Assembly (NCBI GenBank): GCA_045130475.1
Contig: JBGUPU010000034.1
Location: forward strand, 48,510 to 112,509
Source of the DNA: CAG-791 sp045130475
GTDB taxonomy: Bacteria > Bacillota > Clostridia > Lachnospirales > Lachnospiraceae
DNA: 64,000 nucleotides
Reading direction: 5' to 3'
Each line of letters opens with the position of its first letter. Position 1 is the first letter of the stretch. Below the pieces are notes generated by a model that searched no databases, had not been told where the DNA came from, and saw only the letters and a list, made by a program, of their open reading frames with translations. A program made the translations under genes and the position numbers. Shown here in pieces: positions 17,420 through 26,540 of this stretch.

Positions 17420-19210
17420 TCACATCCTCTGCGGCGCAGTAAAGCCGAGGACGTTGATGCAGCAGGAAAGGACGCGTTCTGTGAGGCCCAGAAGGGCGAT
17501 CCAGGACTCTTTCTGTGCCTGATCCTGTTCGGTGAGGATCCTTGTGGCGTGGTAGAAGGAGTTGAAATCATTGGAAAGCTGGTAAATATAGGCGCAAATC
17601 CTGTGGGGGGCGCAGTCTGTGTAAGCGCCTTCCATCATGGCGTTAAAGCCCGCGATGTCCATCATGAGTTTCTTTTCCACACTGCTCGCCGGCATGCCTG
17701 TCCTGAGGGATGCAGGGTCTTTCGCGTCGGGCTGTTCGGCGTAGCGCTGCAGGATGGAGCGCATGCGGACAATGGTGTACAGGATGTAGGGACCTGTGTC
17801 TCCTTCGAAAGAGGTGAATTTTTCAATGTCAAAAATATAGTCCTTGGAGGCCTGGTTGGACAGGTCGCCGTATTTGAGGGCAGCGAGTGCCACCTGGCGG
17901 GATGTCTGTTCAGCTTCGTCGGCAGGAATCTCAGGATTGGTGCTGATCTTGGAAAGCATCTCGGCATTGATATCCGCGATCAGGGTCTCCAGACGCATGA
18001 CACCGCCTTCACGTGTCTTGAAGGGTTTGCCGTCTTTGCCGTTCATTGTTCCGAAACCGATGTGAACAAGCTCGGTGTCATCGCTGACCAGGCCGGACCT
18101 GGCGGCGGCACGGAAGACCTGGGTGAAGTGAAGCTCCTGACGTTTGTCAGTGATGTAGATGATCCTGTCAGGATGATATTTCTCCACGCGCTCTTTGATG
18201 GTCGCCAGATCGGTCGTGGTATAGAGAGATGCTCCGTCTGACTTCAGCACGATGCAGGGAGGAATCTCTTTGGAATCCGTTTCTTTCGCGACGTCAATGA
18301 CCAGGGCACCCTGGCTTTCATAGGCATAGCCGCCTTTTCTCATATCCTCGACCATTCCCGGAATAATGGGATGGACACTTGCTTCTCCGTTCCAGAGGTC
18401 AAAAGAGACATCCAGATTTGCGTAGTTCCGCTTCATATCGGCAACGGAGACCGCGACAATTTTCTGCCAGAGGGCATAGAGGCCGCGCTCACCGTCCTGC
18501 AGACGGCGGGTAGTATCCATCGCCTCGGCGTAATATTCGGGATCCTGTTTGGATTTGGCGCTGGCGAAAGGATAGATCTCCTCAAGTTCGGAAACGGTAA
18601 AAGGTGCTTCCTCGGGATATTCGCCGGTAAAATCAGGATCAAAATAAGGAAGTTCGGGCATGCGTTTTTTCAGCTCGGTGATCACGAGGCCCATCTGAAG
18701 GCCCCAGTCTCCAAGGTGGATATCACCGATGACATCCTCTCCGTGGAAACGGGCGATGCGCTTGACTGCCTCGCCGATGACCGCACTGCGAAGGTGACCG
18801 ACATGCAGGGGCTTGGCCACATTGGGGCCGCCGTAGTCGATGATGATCTTTTCAGGCTTTTCCGGAAGGGGCATTCCCAGGCGCTCATCCTCGCTCATCT
18901 GCTGCAGATAGGACTGCAGAAAGCTCTCCTTTACATCAAGATTCAGGAAGCCCGGCTTGACAACCTCCGCCTTGGAAAAGACTTCGGAACCTGCACCGTC
19001 GTTTTTTGCCGCAAGGGCCTTCGCTACATCATCCGCAATCATGAAGGGTGCTTTGCGGTAACGCTTGGCGCCGGCCATGGCACCGTTACACTGATATTCA
19101 CAGAGGTCAGGGCGGTTCGATACCGTCACCCTGCCCAATGCACTGTCATATCCAGCCGCCTCAAAGGCGGATTCCATCTCTTTGGAAATCAGATTCAGAA
19201 ACTGGTCCAA
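17420..19210 (-). CDS. argS: arginyl-tRNA synthetase
   Basis: ArgRS charges tRNA-Arg with arginine using ATP. The 596-residue sequence has the N-terminal tRNA-binding part with VTVSNRPDLCEYQCNGAMA, the class I motif PLHVGHLRSAVIG, and the IYITDKRQELHFTQVF and FGTMNGKDGKPFKTREGG segments that stand in for KMSKS. It ends in the usual DALRM-type domain with a closing APQRM. The start is TTG 19210, supported by AAAGGGG a few bases upstream and by homology beginning exactly here; no other start is in frame nearby. The gene stands alone, next to a repeat-rich gap. Confidence 0.96.
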   Translation of the reverse strand: MDQFLNLISKEMESAFEAAGYDSALGRVTVSNRPDLCEYQCNGAMAGAKRYRKAPFMIADDVAKALAAKNDGAGSEVFSKAEVVKPGFLNLDVKESFLQSYLQQMSEDERLGMPLPEKPEKIIIDYGGPNVAKPLHVGHLRSAVIGEAVKRIARFHGEDVIGDIHLGDWGLQMGLVITELKKRMPELPYFDPDFTGEYPEEAPFTVSELEEIYPFASAKSKQDPEYYAEAMDTTRRLQDGERGLYALWQKIVAVSVADMKRNYANLDVSFDLWNGEASVHPIIPGMVEDMRKGGYAYESQGALVIDVAKETDSKEIPPCIVLKSDGASLYTTTDLATIKERVEKYHPDRIIYITDKRQELHFTQVFRAAARSGLVSDDTELVHIGFGTMNGKDGKPFKTREGGVMRLETLIADINAEMLSKISTNPEIPADEAEQTSRQVALAALKYGDLSNQASKDYIFDIEKFTSFEGDTGPYILYTIVRMRSILQRYAEQPDAKDPASLRTGMPASSVEKKLMMDIAGFNAMMEGAYTDCAPHRICAYIYQLSNDFNSFYHATRILTEQDQAQKESWIALLGLTERVLSCCINVLGFTAPQRM

Positions 19211-19342
19211 TTTTTCCCCTTTCTGTCGTTCAAATGAGCGGATCTTCGCAATAGGATGCCTGCTGTCCGCCCGAATGATTTTCTTTTTCAGTCAATTTTA
19301 CAATCATTGCAAAATAAGCACGTTTTGTCAAGTTTCCCGGGA

Positions 19343-20023
19343 TCAGCGCCGCTGCTCCTGGGAAAAAACACATCCGCAGTAGTTCTGGCGGTAGAGGCCG
19401 AACTCTCCGGAGAGCTCGATAGAACGCTTATAGCCGTCTTTTTTCTTAAAATCAGAGGGAAGCCAGGCCACGCCGTATTCCTCTGCCATTCGCTGCCCGA
19501 TGGTATTGAGCCTCTGAGCATCCTTGAGGGGACTGATAGTGAGGGTCGTGGTAAAGAAGTCGAAATGCCCCTCCGCCGCAGCCTTCGCCGTATTCCGAAG
19601 ACGCATCTCAAAACAAACTGTGCAGCGCTCTCCGCCCTCGGGACAATGCTCCAGTCCCGCGACCGCCCCGAACCAGTTCTCCGGGTCATAGGAAGCCTCC
19701 AGGATCTCGATCCGCTTCGCTTTGTCCGTCGAGTGCATTCCAGTGAAATCCTGTTCCTCCACCTGCCGGTTATAGGCTGCGATCAGCCGTTTTTCTTCCG
19801 CGAGCCGCTTCTCATATTCTTCGGAGACAGTGATATTGGGATTGTAATAGAATACAGTCAGCTGAAAATGCTCGCGCAGGTATTCCATGCAGTGGCTGGA
19901 GCAGGGCGCACAGCAGCTGTGCAGCAAAAGGCGCGGTGCAGGCGCACCGGTCCGGTCCTGTTCCATCTCTGTTTTTTCAATAATCTGCTGTGTCTGCCTG
20001 CTGTAGTTGATCTTGTTTTCCAA
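19343..20023 (-). CDS. queH: epoxyqueuosine reductase QueH
   Basis: QueH (formerly DUF208) makes queuosine in tRNA by reducing epoxyqueuosine, replacing the unrelated QueG. The 226-residue protein shows the family cysteine pattern: LLLHSCCAPCSSHCME near residue 35, ERCTVCFEMRL in the middle and YCGCVFS at the C-terminus, which hold an iron-sulfur cluster and a second metal. TTTLTISPLKDAQ is also conserved. No other queuosine genes are in the window. A terminator lies upstream at the end of purL, so it has its own transcript or low read-through. Confidence 0.92.
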   Translation of the reverse strand: MENKINYSRQTQQIIEKTEMEQDRTGAPAPRLLLHSCCAPCSSHCMEYLREHFQLTVFYYNPNITVSEEYEKRLAEEKRLIAAYNRQVEEQDFTGMHSTDKAKRIEILEASYDPENWFGAVAGLEHCPEGGERCTVCFEMRLRNTAKAAAEGHFDFFTTTLTISPLKDAQRLNTIGQRMAEEYGVAWLPSDFKKKDGYKRSIELSGEFGLYRQNYCGCVFSQEQRR

Positions 20024-20070
20024 TAGCGTTTCCCCTTCTGAGAATCATTTTAACAGTCTCCTTTTTGGAC

Positions 20071-20107
20071 AAAGCCGGGTCCTCCGCATGGGAGACCCGG
20101 CTTTTTT
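20071..20107. terminator. terminator between purL and queH
   Basis: A stem of about 12 bp with one mismatch (20072-20084 with 20091-20103) lies 37 bases past the purL stop. T-runs are present on both sides, longer on the plus strand. Confidence 0.7.
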
Positions 20108-20140
20108 GTCAGACTGTTTTCTATAGGCTATAGGCTTAAA

Positions 20141-23100
20141 TCAGCTGAAGTACTTCACGCCTGCCTCGAAGAGACGCATATTCTGATTGCCTTCGATGTT
20201 GAGGTTGATAAAGCGTCCGCTGCGCTCACAGTGGACCATCTTGCCGAAGACGCGGCCGTCGGGAGAGGTAATACCCTCGATAGCGGCATAGGAACCGTTG
20301 ATGTTCCACTCTTCGTCCATGGAGACATTGCCGTCGGGATCGCAGTAGCGGGTCGCGATCTGCCCGTTCTCCTCCAGCTTTTTGATCCATTCGGCAGGAG
20401 CGACGAAACGTCCCTCACCATGGGAAGCGGGATTGACATAGACACCGCCGGGCTCGGCAAGAGCAAGCCAGGGACTCTTGTTGGAAGTCACCTTTGTATA
20501 GGCCATCTTGGAAATGTGGCGTCCGATCGTGTTGTAGGTCAGGGTCGGGGACTGCGCATCCTGTCCTGTGATCCTGCCGTGAGGAACAAGGCCCAGCTTG
20601 ATCAGAGCCTGGAAGCCGTTGCAGATACCCAGGGCCAGGCCGTCGCGCTGATCGAGCAGTTCGGTAACCGCCTCTTCGATGACCGCATTGCGGAATGCCG
20701 TAGCGAAGAATTTCGCGCTGCCGTCGGGCTCGTCGCCTGCGGAGAATCCGCCGGGGAACATGATGATCTGTGCCTGCGCAATGGCATCTGCGAAAGCCGC
20801 CGCGGAATCGCGGATATTTTCGGGAGTCATATTGGTGAAGACACGGGTGATCGTCTTTGCGCCTGCCGCAGTGAAGGCTGCCGCCGTGTCATACTCGCAG
20901 TTAGTTCCGGGGAATACCGGGATAAAGACGGTCGGCTGGCCGATCTTGTGTGTGCAGACGGCAATCTGTCCGCCGGTGTAGATCGGAGCCTCGATCGGTG
21001 TCGTGTCTTTTTCCGCCTTGGTGGGGAAGACCTTCTCCAGAGGCTTCTTCCATGCGGCCAGCATATCGGCGAGGGAAATCTCCTCACCCTGGAAAGAGAA
21101 GGCAGCGTTTTCCTGGCCGGTCACGGTGCCGACCACGCGCAGGTCAAATCCTTCCGCATCGGAGAGCGCAGTGAGATCATCGGGAGACATCTCCACAAGC
21201 AGGTCGCCCATGGCATTTCTAAACAGATCTTTGAGACGGAGCTTCTCGACGAAGGAGACGCCGAAGCCGTTGCCGAAGGCCATCTTGGCGGCTGCCGGAA
21301 GGAGGCCGTAGCTGTCGAGGGCATATGCCGCACAGATCTTCCCCTCTCTCATCAGAGCTGTGACAAGGTCATACATATGCATGACATCGTCATAGACCGG
21401 TATGTCATATTCATCTTTTTCGATCCGGAACTGGACGAGTACATCGCCTTCTCTCTTGAGTTCGGGGGTGACGATTTCCTGTGCCTTGGCGACATCGACC
21501 GCGAAAGAAACCAGCGTGGGCGGAACATCGATATCCAGGCCTTCCTCCCGGAAGGTTCCGGACATGGAGTCCTTTCCGCCGATACTTGCAAGGCCGTAGC
21601 CGATCTGGGCATCATAGGCACCCAGAAGTGCTGACAGGGGCTGGCTCCATCTCTCGGGCTCCTGGGACATGCGGCCGAAATACTCCTGGAAGGTGAAGTG
21701 GAGATTTCTGTAGTCGCCGCCCTCCGCCACGATCCTGGACATGGACTCGGTCACCGCATAGATCGCGCCGTGATAAGGGCTCCAGGAGGACAGATAGGGG
21801 TCAAAGCCGTAGCTCATCATGGAGACGGTATCAGTGGTACCGCCCAGGACAGGGAGACGCGCAGTCATGGCCTGGGTGGGAGTCAGCTGATAGCGGCCGC
21901 CGTAAGGCATTGTGACAGTCGCGGCGCCGATACTGGCGTCAAACAACTCGACAAGGCCCTTCTGGGAGCAGACGTTGAGGTCGGAGACAGATGCCTTTAC
22001 GGTCTCTGCGAAAGAAGCATCCTCTTTCTTCAGGACATTGTCTACTTTTTCGGAAGCGATCTTGTTGAAATAATTATCCTGCTCGGAAGGCATCAGGACT
22101 CTGACATCTGTCTCCTGATGGGCACCATTGGTGTCCAGGAAGGAGCGGGCGATATCTACGATTGCCCTGCCTCTCCATTTGAGGACAAGCCTGGGATCTT
22201 CCGTGACGCGGGCCAGAGGAGTCGCCTCCAGGTTCTCCTCCGCAGCGTATTTCAGAAATTCCGCTTGGTCTTCGGGCGCGACGACAACGGCCATGCGCTC
22301 CTGGGATTCGGAGATGGCCAGTTCCGTGCCGTCAAGGCCTTCATATTTCTTGGGAACGAGATCAAGGTTGACCTCCAGACCGTCGGCAAGCTCGCCGATG
22401 GCGACAGAGACGCCGCCCGCGCCGAAGTCATTGCACTTTTTGATAAGGCTGGAGACCTCGGGACGGCGGAAGAGACGCTGGAGCTTACGCTCTGTGGGAG
22501 CATTGCCCTTCTGGACTTCCGCGCCGCAGGTGGTCAGAGATTCCAGTGTGTGCGCTTTGGAGGAACCCGTCGCGCCGCCGATGCCGTCACGGCCGGTCCG
22601 TCCGCCCAGCAGGATGATGACATCGCCCGGATCGGAATTGAGACGCTGCACGTTAGCCCGTGCCGCCGCGCCCATAACAGCGCCGATCTCCATGCGCTTG
22701 GCAAGATAGCCGGGGTGATAGATCTCGGAGACCTGGCCGGTGGCAAGGCCGATCTGGTTGCCGTAGCTCGAATAGCCGTCCGCAGCGCCGATGACCAGCT
22801 TTTTCTGGGGAAGTTTGCCCCGGATCGTCTCAGAGACGGGAACAGTCGGATCAGCTGCGCCGGTCACGCGCATAGCCTGATAGACATAGCCGCGTCCGGA
22901 AAGCGGGTCGCGAATGGCGCCGCCCAGGCAGGTCGCCGCGCCGCCGAAAGGCTCGATCTCGGTGGGATGGTTGTGGGTCTCATTTTTAAAGAAGACAAGC
23001 CACTCCTCGGTCTGCGGTCCATTGCCGTAATCGACTTCGATGGGAACCACGATGGAGCAGGCGTTATTTTCATCGGACTCTTCCATATCGGTGAGCTTGC

Positions 23101-23968
23101 CGTCTGCCTTGAGCTTCTTCATACCCATAATGGCGAGGTCCATCAGACAGACCGGCTTATCTGTGCGGCCGGCATACATCTCTCCGCGGGTATCGGAATA
23201 GCTCTGCCAGGTCGTCTCGATGGGAGTGCGGTAAAAACCGTCCTCGAACTCGATATTTTTGAGCTCTGTGGAGAAAGTGGTGTGTCTGCAGTGGTCGGAC
23301 CAGTAAGTGTCCAGCACACGGATCTCGGTGATGGTGGGATCCCGGTGCTCGGTATCCCGGAAATAAGTCTGGATGAACTGGAAATCCGCCCAGGTCATGG
23401 CGAGGCCCAGAGAGGAATACAGGTCTTTCAGTGCATCGGCATCCATGGCAGTAAAGCCGTCAAAAATCTGCACATCATCCGGTTCGGGATATTCCGTCTG
23501 CAGGGTGGCGGGCTTTTCCATTCCCGTCTCGCGGGAATCCACGGGGTTGATGCAGTATGCCTTGATCCGGTCAAGGTCCTCTTGGGTCAGGTCGCCGGCC
23601 AGCAGATAGGTGACTGCGGTGCGCACAACGGGCTTCTCCTCTTCATTGAGAAACTGCAGGCACTGCTCTGCACTGTCTGCGCGCTGGTCAAACTGACCGG
23701 GCAGGGCCTCGACGGAGAATACACTGGTTCCCTCGGGGATCTCGATGTTTTCTTTATATAAATCGTCTACGGGCGGCTCGGAAAAAACAGTGCGGCATCC
23801 CTTCTCAAAAGTATCATCCGAGATGTTTTCCACATCATACCGGATCAGAATGCGGACGCCCCTGATTTTCTCGATTCCTAAAAAGCCTTCAATGTCCTCC
23901 TTCAGCTGCCTTGCCGCGACGGCAAACGGCTCTTTCTTCTCGACGTATACGCGTCTTACACCGCTCAT
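20141..23968 (-). CDS. purL: phosphoribosylformylglycinamidine synthase, single-chain
   Basis: PurL converts FGAR to FGAM in purine synthesis with ATP and glutamine. The 1275-residue length is the large fused form, carrying what smaller systems encode as purL, purQ and purS. An N-terminal PurS-like part is followed by two synthetase halves (FKNETHNHPTEIEPFGGAATCLGG is near residue 330) and a C-terminal glutaminase with the nucleophile in LGICNGFQ and the pair NPASHGEGRF. It stands alone, opposite to hppA, with a leader of about 190 nt. No frameshift is seen. Confidence 0.97.
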   Translation of the reverse strand: MSGVRRVYVEKKEPFAVAARQLKEDIEGFLGIEKIRGVRILIRYDVENISDDTFEKGCRTVFSEPPVDDLYKENIEIPEGTSVFSVEALPGQFDQRADSAEQCLQFLNEEEKPVVRTAVTYLLAGDLTQEDLDRIKAYCINPVDSRETGMEKPATLQTEYPEPDDVQIFDGFTAMDADALKDLYSSLGLAMTWADFQFIQTYFRDTEHRDPTITEIRVLDTYWSDHCRHTTFSTELKNIEFEDGFYRTPIETTWQSYSDTRGEMYAGRTDKPVCLMDLAIMGMKKLKADGKLTDMEESDENNACSIVVPIEVDYGNGPQTEEWLVFFKNETHNHPTEIEPFGGAATCLGGAIRDPLSGRGYVYQAMRVTGAADPTVPVSETIRGKLPQKKLVIGAADGYSSYGNQIGLATGQVSEIYHPGYLAKRMEIGAVMGAAARANVQRLNSDPGDVIILLGGRTGRDGIGGATGSSKAHTLESLTTCGAEVQKGNAPTERKLQRLFRRPEVSSLIKKCNDFGAGGVSVAIGELADGLEVNLDLVPKKYEGLDGTELAISESQERMAVVVAPEDQAEFLKYAAEENLEATPLARVTEDPRLVLKWRGRAIVDIARSFLDTNGAHQETDVRVLMPSEQDNYFNKIASEKVDNVLKKEDASFAETVKASVSDLNVCSQKGLVELFDASIGAATVTMPYGGRYQLTPTQAMTARLPVLGGTTDTVSMMSYGFDPYLSSWSPYHGAIYAVTESMSRIVAEGGDYRNLHFTFQEYFGRMSQEPERWSQPLSALLGAYDAQIGYGLASIGGKDSMSGTFREEGLDIDVPPTLVSFAVDVAKAQEIVTPELKREGDVLVQFRIEKDEYDIPVYDDVMHMYDLVTALMREGKICAAYALDSYGLLPAAAKMAFGNGFGVSFVEKLRLKDLFRNAMGDLLVEMSPDDLTALSDAEGFDLRVVGTVTGQENAAFSFQGEEISLADMLAAWKKPLEKVFPTKAEKDTTPIEAPIYTGGQIAVCTHKIGQPTVFIPVFPGTNCEYDTAAAFTAAGAKTITRVFTNMTPENIRDSAAAFADAIAQAQIIMFPGGFSAGDEPDGSAKFFATAFRNAVIEEAVTELLDQRDGLALGICNGFQALIKLGLVPHGRITGQDAQSPTLTYNTIGRHISKMAYTKVTSNKSPWLALAEPGGVYVNPASHGEGRFVAPAEWIKKLEENGQIATRYCDPDGNVSMDEEWNINGSYAAIEGITSPDGRVFGKMVHCERSGRFINLNIEGNQNMRLFEAGVKYFS

Positions 23969-24065
23969 TCTTTTCTCTCTTTCCGGAGCACTGCATGCGG
24001 TAGGAAACTACCGGCGGACGTATGCGCTGTATTCGTCATAGTCCTGTTTCAGACCGGTGTTCCGT

Positions 24066-24096
24066 AAAGGTTTGTGATGCTCCGGCACAAACCTTT
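24066..24096 (-). other. hairpin in the purL leader
   Basis: An 11-bp perfect stem (24066-24076 with 24086-24096) lies about 100 bases upstream of purL, inside its predicted leader. A second stem CGGTAG-TTTC-CTACCG lies nearer the gene. The role is unknown; an attenuator is possible. Confidence 0.45.
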
Positions 24097-24163
24097 TGAT
24101 ATTCCTGAAAATATGAATAACCTTCTGAAAAACGGGATGAACGCAAGCACCCATTTCCGTCAC

Positions 24164-24192
24164 ATTATAGCATAGGATTTAAAAAAGTACAG
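24164..24192 (-). promoter_or_regulatory. promoter of purL
   Basis: The extended -10 TGCTATAAT (24172-24164) is strong; the -35 at 17 bases (CTGTAC, 24192-24187) is weak. Between here and hppA the bases 24193-24532 hold a stem with T-run at about 24224-24277 and the repeats listed separately. Confidence 0.5.
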
Positions 24193-24364
24193 AAATGTTC
24201 TATCTTTACATGTTAAAATATTATAAAGGCACCTGGGTTTTGACTAACTTCACAATAAATCCGGAGGCCTTTTTTGCATTTTTATAATGCCTGCGGGCAG
24301 CACTTTTTGCACACGCCGGTATGTATATAAGTGCAGCAGCTGTATGGGACCGGGTCTTCTTTAT

Positions 24365-24454
24365 TAATGGGTGGGATGTAATATACCGGATTCCTATGCA
24401 CAATCAGTATCGTCAACCGATGCATCCGAGGTTTTTTTCGTCTAATGGGTGGGA
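24365..24454 (+). repeat. two copies of TAATGGGTGGGA in the hppA leader
   Basis: The 12-base sequence is exact at 24365-24376 and 24443-24454, 78 bases apart, in the 5' region of hppA. Each copy is followed by related GGA/ATCC-containing sequence. They may be structured RNA elements or protein sites; no known riboswitch consensus was recognised. Confidence 0.5.
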
Positions 24455-24532
24455 CGGAGAAAATCCATACGGTGCGAAAGTGCGGCCATTGATCATTGGC
24501 TCACATCATTAAAAAGAAAGGAAGGTAATGTT

Positions 24533-26518
24533 TTGGGGGCTCTCACAATCATCGCACCCGTTTTCGGAGTGCTGGCACTGTTGTTTGCATTCTATCTCAT
24601 CGGTAAGGTCAAGCGCCAGGACGCCGGGACCGACCGCATGCAGGAGATTGCAGCTTTCATCCATGAGGGCGCGCGCGCATTCCTGATGGCTGAATACAGA
24701 ATTCTGGTTTTCTTCGTAGCTGTTCTTTTTGTCCTGATCGGCCTCGGAATCAGCTGGCTGACCGCATACAGTTTCCTGGTGGGAGCAGTCTTCTCCACAG
24801 CAGCCGGTTTCATCGGCATGAATGTGGCCACCAGGGCCAATGTCCGCACTGCAGCGGCAGCCAAAGACCACGGAATGAACGCTGCCCTCTCCGTCGCCTT
24901 TTCCGGCGGTGCAGTCATGGGAATGAGCGTCGTGGGCTTCGGTCTGGTCGGCGCAGGTCTGATCTATCTGGTCACAGGCAACCCCGATATTCTCTCCGGC
25001 TTCTCGCTGGGCGCCTCCTCCATCGCGCTTTTTGCACGTGTCGGCGGCGGTATCTACACCAAAGCCGCGGACGTCGGTGCCGACCTGGTCGGTAAAGTCG
25101 AGGCAGGTATCCCTGAGGATGACCCCCGTAACCCCGCTGTTATCGCAGATAACGTCGGTGACAACGTCGGTGATGTGGCAGGCATGGGCGCAGATCTGTT
25201 TGAATCTTATGTAGGATCCATCGTATCGGCCATCACTCTCGGTGTTGTCTATTATGAATTCAAAGGGGCAATTTTCCCCCTTCTCATCGCGTCCTTAGGC
25301 ATCGCGGCCTCAATTCTGGGCTGCTTCTTTGTAAAGGGCGACGAAAACTCCAATCCCCACAAAGCTCTGAAAGCCGGCAGTTATTCCGCAGCCATCATTG
25401 TGATCCTCGGTTCTCTGGCAATGAGCATGTATTTCTTCCATTCCATTAAACAGGCTTTTGCGATCATCTTCGGCCTCATCGTTGGCCTGATCATCGGTGT
25501 CGTGACGGAGATCTACACATCCGGTGACTACCGCTTCGTCAGAAAGATCGCGCAGCAGTCCGAGACCGGCCCCGCGACCACCGTCATCAGCGGCATCGCG
25601 GTCGGCATGCAGTCCACTGCTGTCCCGATCGTCCTGATCAGTGTGGGTATTATCGGCGCTTACCTTTCCTGCGGCCTCTATGGCATTGCACTGGCTGCCG
25701 TCGGTATGCTCTCCACCACGGGAATTACGGTTGCGGTCGACGCCTACGGCCCCATCGCGGACAATGCCGGCGGTATCGCGGAAATGTCCCGCCTGCCTTC
25801 CCGTGTCCGCAAGATCACGGACCGTCTGGATGCAGTCGGAAATACCACCGCTGCCATGGGAAAAGGCTTTGCTATCGGCTCTGCAGCTCTCACTGCCCTC
25901 GCCCTGTTCGTCTCCTATGCGCAGGCAGTCAAGCTCTTTGAGAGCGGGATCAATCTTCTCGACTACAAGGTCATCGTAGGCCTCTTCCTGGGCGGCATGC
26001 TTCCCTTCCTCTTCTCCGCCCTGACCATGGACTCTGTCTCCAAGGCGGCCTACAAGATGATCGAGGAAGTCCGCCGCCAGTTCCGTTCCATCCCCGGCAT
26101 CCTTGAAGGAACCGGCAAACCGGACTATACTACTTGTGTGGCGATCTCCACACAGGCAGCCCTCCACGAGATGCTTGTCCCCGGCGTCATGGCAGTTATC
26201 TGCCCTATGCTGGTCGGCATCGTACTGGGCCCGGAATCTCTTGGCGGCCTTCTGGCAGGCGCTCTCGTCACCGGTGTCATGCTGGCGATCTTTATGTCCA
26301 ACTCCGGCGGCGCCTGGGATAATGCCAAAAAGTACGTGGAAGAAGGCCACAACGGCGGCAAAGGAAGCGAAACACACCACGCCACTGTCGTAGGTGACAC
26401 AGTGGGCGACCCTTTCAAGGATACATCCGGTCCTTCCATCAATATTCTGATCAAGCTCATGACTGTCGTATCGCTTGTATTTGCACCGCTGTTTCTGAAG
26501 TTCGGCGGACTGTTCTAA
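24533..26518 (+). CDS. hppA: membrane-bound ion-pumping pyrophosphatase
   Basis: The protein couples pyrophosphate hydrolysis to H+ or Na+ pumping across the membrane. About 15-16 hydrophobic helices are seen. The catalytic motifs DVGADLVGKVE, EDDPRNPAVIADNVGDNVGD and the closing DTVGDPFKDTSGPS are intact. The helix reading GNTTAAMGKGFAIGSA carries alanine where K+-independent forms have lysine, so it should be K+-dependent; the pumped ion cannot be told. The start is TTG 24533 with AAAGGAAGG 7 bases before it; the nearby ATG 24528 is out of frame. This gives 661 residues. A phosphate acyltransferase follows after 22 bases. Confidence 0.96.
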   Translation: MGALTIIAPVFGVLALLFAFYLIGKVKRQDAGTDRMQEIAAFIHEGARAFLMAEYRILVFFVAVLFVLIGLGISWLTAYSFLVGAVFSTAAGFIGMNVATRANVRTAAAAKDHGMNAALSVAFSGGAVMGMSVVGFGLVGAGLIYLVTGNPDILSGFSLGASSIALFARVGGGIYTKAADVGADLVGKVEAGIPEDDPRNPAVIADNVGDNVGDVAGMGADLFESYVGSIVSAITLGVVYYEFKGAIFPLLIASLGIAASILGCFFVKGDENSNPHKALKAGSYSAAIIVILGSLAMSMYFFHSIKQAFAIIFGLIVGLIIGVVTEIYTSGDYRFVRKIAQQSETGPATTVISGIAVGMQSTAVPIVLISVGIIGAYLSCGLYGIALAAVGMLSTTGITVAVDAYGPIADNAGGIAEMSRLPSRVRKITDRLDAVGNTTAAMGKGFAIGSAALTALALFVSYAQAVKLFESGINLLDYKVIVGLFLGGMLPFLFSALTMDSVSKAAYKMIEEVRRQFRSIPGILEGTGKPDYTTCVAISTQAALHEMLVPGVMAVICPMLVGIVLGPESLGGLLAGALVTGVMLAIFMSNSGGAWDNAKKYVEEGHNGGKGSETHHATVVGDTVGDPFKDTSGPSINILIKLMTVVSLVFAPLFLKFGGLF

Positions 26519-26540
26519 TCAGAGAAAAGGAGACCTTATC

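Noticed and set aside
21698..23761. 687-codon plus-strand open frame
   Set aside because: It lies opposite purL, which is intact; codon bias of the real gene opens the complementary frame.
23969..24060. purine riboswitch before purL
   Set aside because: AGTTTCCTACCG is similar to the core but is explained by a simple CGGTAG-TTTC-CTACCG stem; the remaining consensus (TATA...GGATATGG, CCGTAAA, GACTA) is missing in the right order.
24365..24454. T-box leader before hppA
   Set aside because: GGGTGGGA resembles GGGTGG of T-boxes but the following ACCGCG is absent and no tRNA-related gene follows.
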